From contig JBBCBC010000017.1 in assembly GCA_037126765.1 (NCBI GenBank), positions 19,335,916 to 19,399,915 on the forward strand: a stretch of 64,000 bases of DNA, read 5' to 3'. Below are positions 1-11,206 of this stretch, in pieces. Origin of the DNA: Stenogyne calaminthoides. Taxonomy: Eukaryota; Streptophyta; Magnoliopsida; Lamiales; Lamiaceae. Numbering within the stretch: position 1 is the stretch's first letter; each line of letters starts with the position of its first letter. The position numbers and the translations under genes were made by a program. The notes under the pieces are model-generated. The model ran no database searches. It was not told the DNA's origin and was given only the letters and a program-made list of their open reading frames with translations.

Positions 1-600
1 TCTAAGATTTCACTTACGATCAATGCTAAGCTTTTTACCACCATGGAGGTGGACTGCTTTAAAAACAAATGAGAAGGCACTTCTCCTAACCAGTATGCAC
101 CTTGTGCGCCCTATCGAGATGATGAATTAGCATCAACAGACTTAGTCTCGAAACAAAACATGGGTTTGATATACAATCTTGTGTATCAAACTCAATATTT
201 GCATGAGACACTCATGGCCATATGGTCTTTGTGACCAAACACGTGTGTGCTGGTCCCATTTAACAATTTGGAAAGCCCGTTGATTTTAGGTCTAAGGGCT
301 CCTAGCTTAAAGATCCTTCAAGGCCGCTCTCGCTCCTCACTCAAGCTCTAAGAGTGGCTTTGAGATTCTAGAAGCTTCTTTTGCCCCTGGATCGGAGAGT
401 CTCGAGAGCATCAGCTCTTAAAATCTCTCTCTTTCCTTCTCTGCCTAGGGTTGTCTTAGGGCTTATGGTTTATGTATCGGCCTCCAGGTCTTCTTGTACA
501 TGTAATACCACTTGAAGATAGCTTGTAGCACTTGTAGCTTGTGATATCACTTGTAACTTGTAAATCTGACCTCCGGGTCCTTATCAATGAAAAACTCTGT
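1..600. other. Unassigned transcript-like or LTR-like sequence
   Basis: I do not recognise this stretch. Read on the plus strand it looks like the 3' part of a transcript or LTR: a pyrimidine-rich tract near 420-445 is followed by short repeats of the type CTTGTA (about 495-560) and a sequence ATCAATGAAAA near 585 of the kind found near plant poly(A) sites. A short open stretch at 1-81 has no family signature. On the minus strand it would be part of the post-pol region of element A, which is expected to continue through here and off the left edge. Either reading is possible. Confidence 0.25.
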
Positions 601-775
601 TATTCCATTGTTGTGTTGTTTCTTCTGACTTATGCGATCTGTAGCTTTACTTGACTTGCTTGTTGACTGTAGCTTTAATCGACTTATAAAGTAATCTTCC
701 AATCGATCGTTCCCCTTAACTGATATGTCTTGAACCGATCTGCTCCTTTGTTTGAACTTCCGGATCGGCTATTTA

Positions 776-875
776 TCTGACTTTCTGATCTGCTCCTTAT
801 CTGAACTTCAGATCGGCTACTTGTCTGACTTTCTGATCTGCTCCTTATCTGAACTTCAGATCGGCTCCTCGTCTG
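776..875 (-). repeat. 48-bp tandem repeat downstream of element A pol
   Basis: A unit containing CTGATCTGCTCC and CAGATCGGCT starts at about 783 and recurs at about 831, period 48, with partial flanking copies. It lies just after the pol stop of element A (minus strand). The matching place in element B (about 16240-16330) has similar but irregular CTGATCAGATT repeats. Non-coding. Confidence 0.6.
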
Positions 876-926
876 GTCATCTGATCAGTTGAGATTCCTA
901 ACTCAACCGATTCCACTTAACTTTAG

Positions 927-2760
927 TTAGTTTTTAACCAACCGGTTCTCGAGATCATCCTTCAACCATATCTCGGTTCATTTTCCAAGATCCGAAGCCC
1001 TAGCTCGTTGATAACTCTCTAACCGATCTCGGCTAAGCGGCTTGGTTAAGATATCGACTTTACGCTTTTGTCAAGATATGGATCTTTTCCATCCTCGATA
1101 TTCTTCTTTTCAACGTGATCTCCGATAAAATGGTGTCGACATCCACATGCTTGCATCTTGTATATAGAACGAGATTTACGAGTGATTGCAATAGACTATT
1201 ATCGTCCACGTAATATAAGTGCGTTCTTAGCTACGATGTTTGTAATCCCTCACTTGACTTAGCGAGAGCGGTTGGGAACAATGACTTCCTGCGACCATAT
1301 ATATTCGCCCAGTAGTAGATGTCGCAAATGATGTCTGCTTCTTCGAAAACCAAGAGATCAGTTTATTTCCCAGAAACTGACATGAATCTGAGGTTGACTT
1401 CACAGCCGATTACGCAACCTCCGTGTCGAAATTAGAATACCCACTAAGCTCTAGATTATCATCGATGGGTAAAATAAACCAAGGTTTACAGTCCTTCGAG
1501 ATACTTGAGAATCCGCTTAGGCTTCTTCTAGGTGGCTTTGCATTAGATTTGCTTGAAATCTGGCACATACACCTACTGCAAAAGTAATGTCCGGTCTGCT
1601 GGCAGTCAGGTATAGTAGTGATCCAATCAGAGCTCTATATTCTTTCTTATTAACTTTCTGACCATCTTCATTTGGATCCATCTTGAACCCGGTCATCATG
1701 GGAATTCTGGCTTCCTTGCAATGTTGAACTCCAAACTTGGCCAGTAGATTCCTTGTGTGCCGCTGGCAGATGAATATCCCTTCTGTACTCTGCTTGACTT
1801 GTAAACCCAGAAAGTAATTCATCTGACCCATCATGGACATCCCGAACTTCCCTTGCATCAACTTGCTGAACTTCTCACATAGCTTCTTGTTGGGAGATCC
1901 AAAGATGATGTCGTCCACTTAAATCTGAACCATCAGAATATCTTCTCCATCTTCTATTCTGAATAAGGTTACATCCCACTATTCCTTTAGTGAACTCCGC
2001 TGTCTATCAAGAATCGAGAGAGTGTATCATACCAAGCTCGAGGAGCTTGTTTGCATCAAATAAAGAGCTTTCCTTAAATCGGTACACTTGGTTGCCTTTT
2101 TTCAAAGCCCGGAGGTTGTTCAACATAAACTTCCTCTCGCTAGTACCCCATTTAAGAATACACTCTTTACATCCATCGATACACGATGAACCCTCTCAGG
2201 CGTATATGCCGAAAACCGAATGGCTTTAGGCGGCGGCGATCGGTGCAAAGGTCTCATCATAATCAATTACTTACGATTGTGAATACCCCTTAGCAACAAG
2301 TCTTGCCTTATTCTGGTTATGACATTTTTCTCATCTCTTTTGTTCTTGAATACCCACTTCGTGCCAATTACGTCTTGATGAGTTGGTGCATCCCACCGCT
2401 TCCAAACTTGATTTCTCTCAAACTGTTCCGGTTCTCTTGCATGGCTAGAATCCACTTTTTTTAAGTCTTGTAGAGCTTCCTCTCTCTTTGTGGTTGGTTC
2501 CTTCAAAGACAGAATAACAACAAAGACATGACACTTTCACCAATTTGATGTCTAGTTTTGACTCTATCGAGATGGGTCTCCGATAATCGATCGGTTGGAT
2601 GACTGGTAATCCAGGTCCTTCTATTCTGATGTGCGTCTGGTTGGAGAACATCATCCATTTCTGATAGTAGTTCATTACTAGTGATTGGGAGTGGTGCGGA
2701 ATTATGATCCACTTGATAAGGACATGTCTCGGTAGATGTTGGACTCATCATGTCTTGATG
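927..2760 (-). pseudogene. Element A reverse transcriptase and RNase H (broken)
   Basis: This is the C-terminal part of the Copia polyprotein, which copies element RNA into DNA and degrades the RNA strand. The RT start is recognisable in minus-strand frames around 2500-2270 (ERNQVW, then GTKWVFKNKRDEKN). The palm block follows at 1930-1517: VDDIIFGSPNK, LGLQVKQS, then the RNase H-proximal YRALIGSLLYL. The DILTKPL motif of the RNase H end is visible near 1050-1070, and a TAA at 929-927 probably ends pol. The residue before VDD in the RT active site, normally tyrosine, is a TAA stop. Several frameshifts separate the blocks. No function is expected. Confidence 0.85.
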
Positions 2761-3059
2761 TCTCTGTTAAGAGGAACTTCAGAGTTCCCCGAACCAGATT
2801 ATTCGATTGATCTTCGTCTCACCGTAATGACTTTCTTCAATCGACGGTTGCGCGTGCCTTAGGGTCCGATTGACTGTTGAATCGGCAAGATCAAGTTCGG
2901 GATGTACACTTTATTCGTGTTCAGTTCTTTCTCCTTGATGCTTAGGCGATCCATTTTCTCGTGTCGGTGGCGGTTGATCCGTACGGCTTGTTCTGAGCCA
3001 GTTTTCTCTTGTTCAGATGATGTCTCATCAAAGACCACATGGAGTGTTTCTTCCACAAC

Positions 3060-3990
3060 TAGGGTTTATTTGTTGTAAACCCTGAAAGCCTTGCTGGATG
3101 AGGAATATCCTAAGAATATACTCTCATCTGACTTGGCCTCAAAAGTCTTCAACTGACTTTTCCCATTGTTGTGAATGAAACACTTGCACCCAAAAACATG
3201 GAAGTATGAAACACGAGGTTTTCTACCCTTCCATAGTTCATAAGGTGTTTTGAAGTGAGTCTTAGTCAGAGAACATATGTTCTGAGTATGGCATGCAGTG
3301 TTGATTGCTTCTGCCCAGAAACGGCTTGGTGTGGCATGTTTAGCTAACATAGTGCGAGCAGCTTCCTTGAGAGTTCTGTTTCTCCGCTTCGCTACTCCAT
3401 TTTGTTGTGGCGTTCTTGCGGTGACGTTTCATCTTTGTATACCAAACTTCGGTCTCAAGAATAAAGGAATTCAGGAACTCTGTACCTTTATCTGATGTTT
3501 TTTACAATGCTGACACCCTTCTTGTTTTGAAGTTTCTTGAGCAGCTCGGGTATCTTTGTCGTTGTCTCGTTCTTCTTGTATAAGAATACAACCCAAGTAA
3601 ACTTGGAATAATCATCCACGATTACTAGAGTATATTTGTGTCCACTGAGACTGACTGGTGTAACTGGTCCGAATAGATCCATATGGAGCGATTCGATTAC
3701 TTTCTCTTGGATCTTTGGTCGGTATTCCCTTGAATGAGGCTTTAACTTGTTTTCTCTTCTGACATGAGGCACATGTCTGATCTTTGGAGAATATCTCATT
3801 CGGAAGTCCCTCAACCAAAGACATCCTAGCTATCTTGTTAAGAGTCTTGAAGTTCAGATGACTCATTCTTTTGTGCCAGAGCCAACTGCTACTTTTGGAA
3901 ATCTTAACAATTAAGCATGTATTCCTGGGGCAACTGTTCCAATCTGCTGTGTAGATCGTCCCTTTCCTTGAACCAGTTAGCAAGATTTGT
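3060..3990 (-). pseudogene. Element A integrase (broken)
   Basis: Minus-strand frames give a Copia integrase in order. The N-terminal zinc-binding region has WHKRMSHLNFKTLNKIA (about 3890-3835) followed by a CASCQK pair near 3775. The catalytic core shows MDLFGP and VIVDDYSKFTWVVF, whose aspartates are the first two acidic residues, and the third acidic residue lies in a DKGTEF-like segment near 3490. After a frameshift comes the conserved ARTMLAKH...SRFWAEAI block and the C-terminal YELWKGRKPRVSYFHVFGCK block (3350-3066). The integrase would insert element cDNA into the genome. At least two frameshifts and one stop break it. Confidence 0.86.
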
Positions 3991-4199
3991 TGAGTGGCTC
4001 GATTCCTAATCGTACACTTGTCGCTCGAGAACTCAACACTTAATCCATTGTCGCGGAATTGTGATACTGATAGTAGATTGTGCTTTAATCCTTCGACATA
4101 CGAGACTCAGGATTATTTGTACATCATCATTCTCTAAGTTCTCAATCCTTTGGTAAAACCAAAGTTATCATCATTCAAGAGTACACGGGGCCTTCTTGT

Positions 4200-4450
4200 T
4201 CTTTGTAAGAGCTAAGGAGATGTTTGCTTCCATCATGTGCCTTGAGCATCCACTATCGATGTACCAGATAGTTGCTTTGTGCACCTCCTTTGTTGGTCGA
4301 TCCCCACGAAACCTGTGATCAAATCGGGCTTTAGGTACCCCTTTGGAGTTGGGTCCTGGGGGTTAGTGGTGGATTTAGGGATCCACACAAACAGAGCACT
4401 TCTATGAAAATCAGATATATTAGAAGGTTTGATTTGTCTCCCATACATAT
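4200..4450 (-). pseudogene. Element A aspartic protease (remnant)
   Basis: The minus strand between about 4265 and 4225 encodes a YIDSGCSRHM motif. This is the Copia protease active-site signature D-S-G, with the catalytic aspartate present. It is preceded (about 4448-4280) by a frame with FVWIPKS and a proline-rich linker seen also in element B near 12800-12850. The protease cuts the Gag-Pol polyprotein. A frameshift lies just upstream of the motif. Confidence 0.75.
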
Positions 4451-6190
4451 CAACATAATCATCGTCTCTTTATATGCTTTTTCGATTAGTATGATTATTA
4501 GTGTGAGCCTTGGGTGACTTAGAAGACTTGGGATTTTTCTTTATATTTTCTCTTCTTTTAATCCGAAGGTGGCTCGGGTGCATTAGCCCTAGATCTCCGG
4601 GTTATAAGGGTAGGTCTGATCGCTACCATCGAAAGATTCATATCTTTTTGGCATAGATGGTCTTCTGCGGTTTACCTATAGCTTGCTTATTAGGCAAATT
4701 GACCTTGATTGGGTCTCGATTAGATTTCCTTTTTCTGTCGTTGTCTCTTACGATACCTAATCTGTTTGTCGAGTTGAGGTTTCTTCGAAGAACCGGGTTC
4801 TTCTATTGATTCCTCGGTGATGCTTAATCGATTAGGATCCATTTACGTTCCCTTTCTGATTAGGCACTTGTCTTGCTTGCTTTCGGTGTCTTTTTCCCTT
4901 ATCAGATGCATGTTTAGCTTTTTGTGTATCTTTGTCAAAGACTCGTTTGATTACACCCTTCTAAAGTGAATCAAATGGGGCTTTTGAGGATGTGGAAGGG
5001 TTCTCATACCCAATTCCCTTCTTGTTAGTCGACGTTCGAAAATAGGTGTTCATTTCTTGAACAGTTTTTGATGACTTCGTGAAAACCTCTATTTTCTTGC
5101 GCAGACTATCCTCAGTAGATTTTAGACTCTCATGTAGTGGGATAGCTCATCAAATTTAGCTTGAAGGATTTTGAAATCATCGACTTTGTCGTTTGTTGAT
5201 TGCTAGTCGATCTTTGATCTGCTTCTCCTGATCAGAAGATTTAACTTTCATAATGTTAAGTTCCTCAGTTACCTTCGAAAGCGGTTTAATGATTTCGATT
5301 CAAGAGCTTTATCGACGTTCTCTTTAACAAGCTAATTATTTCTGATCCTTGGCTTGTCATTTTCAGCTTCCACTATTGTATAAGTGTCTACTGCATCAGA
5401 GAGATCATCAAGCAATTGCTCAGAGTAGAGCTGCAAGTCAATCTCTCCAAAGGTGTGCTAATAATAGCAGTGTGGAAATTAAAAAGGAAGGTTTGGAGGT
5501 TACCTCAGTTGGTCTTCCTCCTTGGCCATCGGTGGACTTCATCGTCATCCTAAGAGAATATCGAGATCTTCATGTTCGTGGAAGTCAACAGCCTTTGCTT
5601 ATCGACGAAATCTTCTCTACGATGAGTAGCGAGAATCCTCGGAAGGCAGATAGGAATCATCCATTCCAGATGTGCAGCGACCATGGCTTTTCTATCTCTC
5701 GGCGTTGCTCTCTTACGTTACATTTCTCTTCCCTTTCTTTGGGGAGTCGTCGAGGCGATCGGTGTTGTAGTGACACGGTTTCGCGCGTTGAAGCATGATC
5801 CTCGATCTCTGGAACTTCCTCTGCCCGGGTGAGTCACTTCCGTCTGTAGGATCTGTCGGTGACTTCCCTTTTCGATGGTAATCGAACTCCTTTTATCGAT
5901 CTGTTATCTCTTCTCTCATCGGCCAGATCATCTCTTTTCTTTTCTTCTCTGTGATCTCTTGATCATCGGATCTGGTTCTTTCTGATGATCCGGGTTGGCC
6001 TCTTGTTTAACCCATTGTCTTGATAGTCTCTGTAGAATCTGCGATACTTACCAAACTGAGTATTTGTTCTTTCAAGTTTCTACAGTAGCGGAAGCGTCTG
6101 TTACTTGACTCATTATGTTTCCAACGGGTTCGGTGGCCTTTGATCTGCTTCTTGGTTGCTTTAAACATAATCCGATTTAGGCGTTGAGGC
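4450..6190 (-). other. Degenerate gag C-terminal and linker region of element A
   Basis: This stretch joins the gag N-terminal domain to the protease on the minus strand. It corresponds to 11200-12850 of element B. No frame stays open for long. Minus-strand reading suggests lysine- and glutamate-rich, partly coiled-coil sequence around 5000-5300 and basic sequence near 4500-4950. The plus-strand open frame at 5349-5798 runs antisense to this region and has no family signature, so I treat it as chance. Confidence 0.5.
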
Positions 6191-6191
6191 T

Positions 6192-6896
6192 TCAAAGAAG
6201 CGTCTCGTCTTCATCTGCTTTGTTCTCTTTTCGATTAAATCGAACTTCGTGAGCTTTAAGGCTTAGGAAAAAGCTACTCAGCTTCATCTTTGAAATGTCT
6301 TGGCAATCCTTGATTACCGTGAATTTCATGTCCCATTTCTTGGTGAGAGATCTTAAGATCTTGTAGTTGATATCTTTGTCTGACATCTCTCTTCCAAGTT
6401 CTCGTAGCTTATTTACTGACATGGTGATCCTCCCATCGAGTTCGTTGATGGTCTCGTTGGGCAACATCTTTAGCTTTTCGAACTTCACCAGTTTAGCTTG
6501 TAGTCGGCTGTCTTTGATCTGATCATTTCCTTCGCATATCTCAGCAAGAGTATCCCACATTTGTTTCGTGGTTTTGAGATACTTTATCTTCTCCTTTGTG
6601 ACTTTATCCATCGTCTTCATGATTATATGCCTGGCGATTGTATCTAGAGTATCTGACTTTCTTTCTTTCTCGCATCCATCGTACGGGCTTTTTAAATATA
6701 AGACTTCCTTTGCATAGTCTGGATCTCCTCCAACTGCTGGGTTGTCGTGGTATATAATGATGGGTCCTCGTTCAATGACTTCCATCATTCTGCCGCTTAT
6801 CGATCCTAGATGGTTGCACATATATATAGCCCAATCTGCATACTCATCAATTGAAAACTTAGGCAAATCATGATACATGCCAGAGGTATTATCCAT
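6192..6896 (-). CDS. Element A Gag, N-terminal domain
   Basis: This 234-residue open frame starts MDNTSGMYHDLPKFSIDEYADW and matches the Gag domain of plant Copia elements (UBN2-type). Visible blocks include WAIYMCNHL near residue 22, the helix ARHIIMKTMDKVTKEKIKYL near residue 90, the family signature MWDTLAEICEGND near residue 113, and INELDGRITMSVNKLRELG near residue 150. Gag forms the virus-like particle in the cytoplasm. The start lies about 120 bases after the primer site, as expected. The frame ends near residue 234 in a degenerate stretch, so the C-terminal CCHC knuckle is separated by frameshifts. It is the best preserved gene of element A. Confidence 0.88.
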   Translation of the reverse strand: MDNTSGMYHDLPKFSIDEYADWAIYMCNHLGSISGRMMEVIERGPIIIYHDNPAVGGDPDYAKEVLYLKSPYDGCEKERKSDTLDTIARHIIMKTMDKVTKEKIKYLKTTKQMWDTLAEICEGNDQIKDSRLQAKLVKFEKLKMLPNETINELDGRITMSVNKLRELGREMSDKDINYKILRSLTKKWDMKFTVIKDCQDISKMKLSSFFLSLKAHEVRFNRKENKADEDETLL

Positions 6897-7017
6897 GCTG
6901 AGTGATTTTGAAAATGAATGAGTTTTGAAAACGATTTTTCAAGATCTGTTCAAATGACCACAAAGATTCTTCCTCAAGAATCAATGATACTCAAAGCCGA
7001 TTAGGTCAGTAGAACCA

Positions 7018-7030
7018 CCGCTCGATACCA
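7018..7030 (-). promoter_or_regulatory. Primer-binding site of element A
   Basis: The minus strand reads TGGTATCGAGCGG four bases after the LTR end. The canonical plant initiator tRNA-Met primer site is TGGTATCAGAGC, which element B has exactly, so this copy has a local change. Confidence 0.8.
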
Positions 7031-7034
7031 CTCT

Positions 7035-8613
7035 TGTAGGTCCCGAACGGGTTTTGTGAGGGTGGAAGTCTAGAGGGGGGGTGAATAGACTTCCAAAACT
7101 TTTCGTCTTGGATCGGTGTGAACCTGCAGACACCCGATCGGAATGCGAAAGTGTATCGGTTTAGATCGATGTTCAATCTTCTTGAGTGCCTATGGGCGAA
7201 TCGACGATATCTGTCAGTTTAACTGAGAGTGAAGAAGCTTGTTTTTAACCCGTGTGAAAAACCAGTTTTATCAATTCAGAATCAAAAGTCAATTTTCAAT
7301 CAGCTGACTAAGGTGTCAACCTGATCAGATCAGTTGCTTGGTGCAGACTGAGCTTAACTTAGAATATGTATGCGATTTTAAAAAACTCGGTTGTGTGAAT
7401 AGTGTAAAGCAATAAGAAAGGTAAATGCAAACAAGACTTTTTATAGTGGTTCAGACGAAACCCATCTTACGTCCACTCTTCCCTTAACACAGGGGAACCT
7501 TAACCGAACTTAACCTGCGGGACTTATATCCCTCACGGGATGGCCAAGATGTTTATTGAGTTCACACTCTACAGATGTTTATCGAGTTCACACTCAACCG
7601 AACTAGAAATCAGAAAACTAGAATCCTTAGTCCGAATCTTCCCAGAATAAACATAACCTAACTTGCGTTTGGGTAAAGAATGTTTGAGGGTTCCAACTGG
7701 AAATCTATCCTGGTGTTTTAGGTAGCCAAAATGCTAGTGGATAGGATTTCTTGCTAAGAACTATGGGATGAACACTCTAAGAATTATCTTCAAATATGGT
7801 GTTCTTCGAGCGGAGATTTTGTTGTAGTTTTTGCTTCTTTTGCGGTGTCTCCATTTTCGTTCTTTGCTCGTGTTGTCACTTTTTGGTCCTATTCTTCAAA
7901 GTGAAGATCGATCCCATTTTATAGACCTCGAAATCAAAGAGCCGTTGGAGAGCAATTTAAATTTCGGGCTATATTAGGTAGGTTGTAGGATATGATTGTG
8001 ACGTGCTCCGATTATCGGCATGGTCGTAGGCATGATTAGTGCCATTTTTGTCCGCAGCGTCGTATCCCGCAATGTCAGCTCTTTTTGTGCACGTGTCACT
8101 TTCTCCTTGAGCCCCATGGCACTTCGTAAATTTGTCCGTTAGACGATTGATATTCCTTTTGTAGAAGATTCGTCTTATCTGGTGTATCTTTTTGATTGAC
8201 ACCAGGTGTGAGCTGACTTAATCAAATAAATGATCAGTCTACCTTGTTGAGTCTTCTGATGCAGATTGTCTTAGCACAATATGCAGACTCCGCTGATATA
8301 GGTCTTCAGGTCTTCTGGTAGTCTTCGATCTTGGTGACTCGAGCCTCGTTGTCTTCATCATACTTGAGTCTTCGTGTTTGTTACTAAGTCTTGAGTTTAT
8401 CTCGAGTCTTGAGTTTCATCTCGAGTCTTCAGCTTATCTCGAGTCTTGAGTTCATCCGAAGTCTTCAAGTTCATCCGAGTCTTGATGTCTTCGTCTTCAC
8501 CGATCTTCGACTTCTTATCTTCGATTTGTTCTTAGTCTTCTGATCATCTGACCTTATCTGGGTCATCTGATACTTCGACCTGACCTATACATATTGAGTT
8601 CCCCCTCAATATG
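7035..8613 (-). repeat. 5' LTR of element A, downstream part
   Basis: This is the R/U5-side part of the LTR, ending TACA at 7035 on the minus strand next to the primer site. It aligns with most of the LTRs of element B in reverse orientation. A TATAAAA box lies on the minus strand near 7925-7918. The LTR is cut by element B between 8613 and 21887, and the remaining 147 bases are at 21892-22038. Total length would be about 1.7 kb, a little longer than the LTRs of B. Confidence 0.87.
8609..8613. repeat. Target site duplication of element B, left copy
   Basis: ATATG directly before the 5' LTR of element B; the same five bases follow the 3' LTR at 21887-21891. A perfect 5-bp duplication is what a Copia integrase makes. 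Confidence 0.95.
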
Positions 8614-10169
8614 TGTTGGGAAATTTATAGTTTTGATTAAAGTTCCAAAAACACATGTAATAGGACCCGGTCGGACTGTTAGGCGATGATGTTTATATTA
8701 CTCGCTATAGGACACCAGTTGATAATGATTGTATAGAACAACCGATGTAATAGATAGGTCACATATTGAGGAACTCAATATGTATAGGTCGATCTGAAGA
8801 TTCAAAGAACAAACCGATATCCGACAGCGTAATGCTAAAGAAGAATCGGAAGATCGATCGATCCGATCTAATCGAGATAACTCACCAAGTCATGAAGCTC
8901 AAACTTAGAATACTTCGAAGATCGCACCCGTAAGACCTACATCGACAAGTCCGCCAACCGCCAGCTAAGTCAACAGTAGCCGTAAGACTCTATCGTAGAA
9001 TGATCGATTCAGATCGATCAGTCGACCACCGGGTGAAATCGATGTTTCACCTGATCATACGTCGATGATCTGAACAAGAAGAATGTCAAACTTAGTTGGA
9101 AGAACATCACTGAAAAGTGAGTCTGCTATCCAATAAGAACAAGACACGTATGATCGGAGCCGACACGTAAGGGATTCGATGCTGTCTTCTCTCTAACGGC
9201 TATAAATTACAAGATCACGCTTTCGGCCATGCCGTTCCTGAAGCACGTCACATCAATCCTGCAAGTCTACCAAAAATAGCCTGAAATTCAAATTGCTCTC
9301 CAACGGCTCTTTGATTTCAAGGTCTATAAATATGGGATCACACTTTAGAGTGAAGACACGGAAATAGCATAGAAACGCTGAACAATCAAGACGCTCAAGC
9401 CATATCAGATTTCCGCACGAAGAACACGATCAAGAAGATTATTTTATTTGTGTTCATCCCATAAGTTCTTAGCATAGAAATCTTTTCATCTAGCTGTTAG
9501 GCTGCTTATACGCAAGAAAAGATTTCATAGTTGGAACCAAAAACAATCTTACCCAAACCCCCAAGTTAGGTTAAGTTGTTTAGCAAGATTTCAGACTAGG
9601 GTCTCTAGCTCTGATTTCTGGGATCGGTTGAGTGTGAACTCTTTAAACATCTAGTCGGTGTACTGTGTTGGACTAACACACAAAACTAAGTCCAGTTGGT
9701 TAAGTTGGTTAAGTCGGTGCCCCTTGTGATAGGGAAGAGTGGACGTAGGACTGGTTTGTCCGAACCACTATAAATCTTATGTGCCTTTACTGCTTTGATT
9801 TACTGTTTACACAATTGCACACAACCTTTAAAGCGCATACATATTCCAAGTTGAGATCATTAGCACCAAGTCACGATCCGATAATACCCCGATACTTACG
9901 TCAATTGATTAAAAGATTAACCTTGAATCGATTTATCAAAACGGTTTTTCACACGGGTAAAACTTAAGCTTCCGCACACATCGATTAAACCGGATAGTTC
10001 TGTAATCGACCGCGAGCAGCGATGAAGAAATTGATTATCGATCCAAATCGATTCACTTCGCACTCGATCGGGCTAATCGCCCTCACCGATCTGCACAAAA
10101 AGTTTTCAGAAGTCTATTCACCCCTCCCCTCTAGACTTCTGCCCTCACTAAACCCGTTCGGGACCTACA
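8614..10169 (+). repeat. 5' LTR of element B
   Basis: 1556 bases, starting TGTTGGGAAA and ending GGGACCTACA. The promoter is visible: a TATAAATAT box at 9325-9333, inside a block (about 9053-9600) nearly identical to the 3' LTR, and another TATAAA-like sequence near 9205. Other blocks (8640-9050 and 9850-10130) differ from the 3' LTR by many small indels. Confidence 0.94.
9325..9333 (+). promoter_or_regulatory. TATA box of element B 5' LTR
   Basis: TATAAATAT, repeated at 21038-21046 in the 3' LTR. Position in mid-LTR fits a U3/R boundary soon after. Start-site use is inferred. Confidence 0.6.
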
Positions 10170-10171
10170 AG

Positions 10172-10183
10172 TGGTATCAGAGC
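10172..10183 (+). promoter_or_regulatory. Primer-binding site of element B
   Basis: TGGTATCAGAGC two bases after the LTR end. This is the exact initiator tRNA-Met complementary sequence used by plant Copia elements to prime minus-strand DNA. Confidence 0.93.
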
Positions 10184-10305
10184 GGTTGGTTCTTGGACCA
10201 ATCGACTTCAGTATCATCGATTCTTGAAGAAGAATCTTTGTGGTCAATCGAATCGATCTTGAAAAACCATTTTTAAAACTCATTCATTTTCCAAAATCAC
10301 TCGGC

Positions 10306-11206
10306 ATGATAACACTTCGGTATGTATCATGATCTGCCAAGTTCTCAATCGATGAGTATCGCAGATTGGGCCATATATATGTCCAACCATCTAGGCTCGA
10401 TCAGTGGCAGAATGATGGAAGTCATCGAAAGAGGACCCATCATCATTTATTACGACAATCCTGCAGTCGGAGGAGATCCAGACTTTCCCCCGGGAAGTCT
10501 TGTACGAAAAAGCCTAGCCTTGATGGATGCAGAGGAAAGGAAACTGCATACTCTAGATACTATCGCAAGGCATATTATCATGAAAACAATGGATAAGGTC
10601 ACCAAGGAAAAGATTAAGTATCTCAAATCTGCGAAAGCAATGTGGGATACTCTGGCTGAGATTTGCGAGGGAAATGAATAGATAAAAGACACCGCCTCTA
10701 CGTTTAACCGGTGAAGTTCGAGAAATCAAGATGTCGCCAACGAAACCATCAACGAACTCGATGGAAGAATTACAATGTCTATAAATAAGCTTCGAGAACT
10801 TGGTAGAGAGATGTCTGATAAAGATATCAACTATAAAATCCTAAGGTCTCTCACCAAGAAGTGGGATATGAAGGTCACGGTAATCAAGGATTGCCAAGAC
10901 ATTTCAAAAATGAAGCCAAGTAGCTTGTTCTTGAGCCTTAAAGCTCATGAGTTCGATTTGATTGAGAGAGGACATGCTGATGAAGATGAGGTGCCCGCTG
11001 AAGCCTCAACTTCAAAATCAGTTGCTTTTAAGGCAACCAGCAGCAGAACGAAGGCCAACGAACCTATTGGGAATATAATGAGTCAAGCAGAACAGATCGC
11101 TCTGCTTACCAGGAAGCTTGAGAAGTCAGACATTCAACTTGGTAAGTATCGAAGATTTTATAAGGACTATCAACATAGCCGAGGACGAGATAGGAGATCC
11201 GCATAA
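10306..11206 (+). pseudogene. Element B Gag (broken)
   Basis: Homologous to the element A Gag at 6896-6192. The ATG at 10306 corresponds to that start but is followed by a one-base deletion. The frame is regained at 10322 (MYHDLP) and runs to a TAG at 10679-10681, directly after AEICEGNE, where element A has a glutamine codon. Coding resumes at about 10745 (NETINELDGR) and continues to 11206 with LRELGREMSDKDINYKIL. Lysine- and serine-rich sequence follows. A CCHC knuckle is recognisable but scrambled near 11402-11452 (CF...SADCLHG). Gag would form the particle and bind RNA. Confidence 0.87.

Larger units (their letters stand above)
1..8613 (-). mobile_element. Element A: Sirevirus-like Ty1/Copia retrotransposon (truncated by window edge)
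   Basis: This is a minus-strand LTR retrotransposon with the Copia gene order gag, protease, integrase, reverse transcriptase, RNase H read from 6.9 kb down to 0.93 kb. Its 5' LTR begins at 22038, is interrupted by element B after 21892, and resumes from 8613 to 7035. A primer site complementary in type to initiator tRNA-Met follows at 7030-7018. The 3' part, including any third gene and the 3' LTR, lies left of the window. Every gene except the gag N-terminal domain carries stops or frameshifts. It is a close relative of element B, inserted earlier, since B sits inside it. Confidence 0.88.

Noticed and set aside
5349..5798. 149-codon plus-strand open frame
   Set aside because: Antisense to the gag linker of element A, no family signature.
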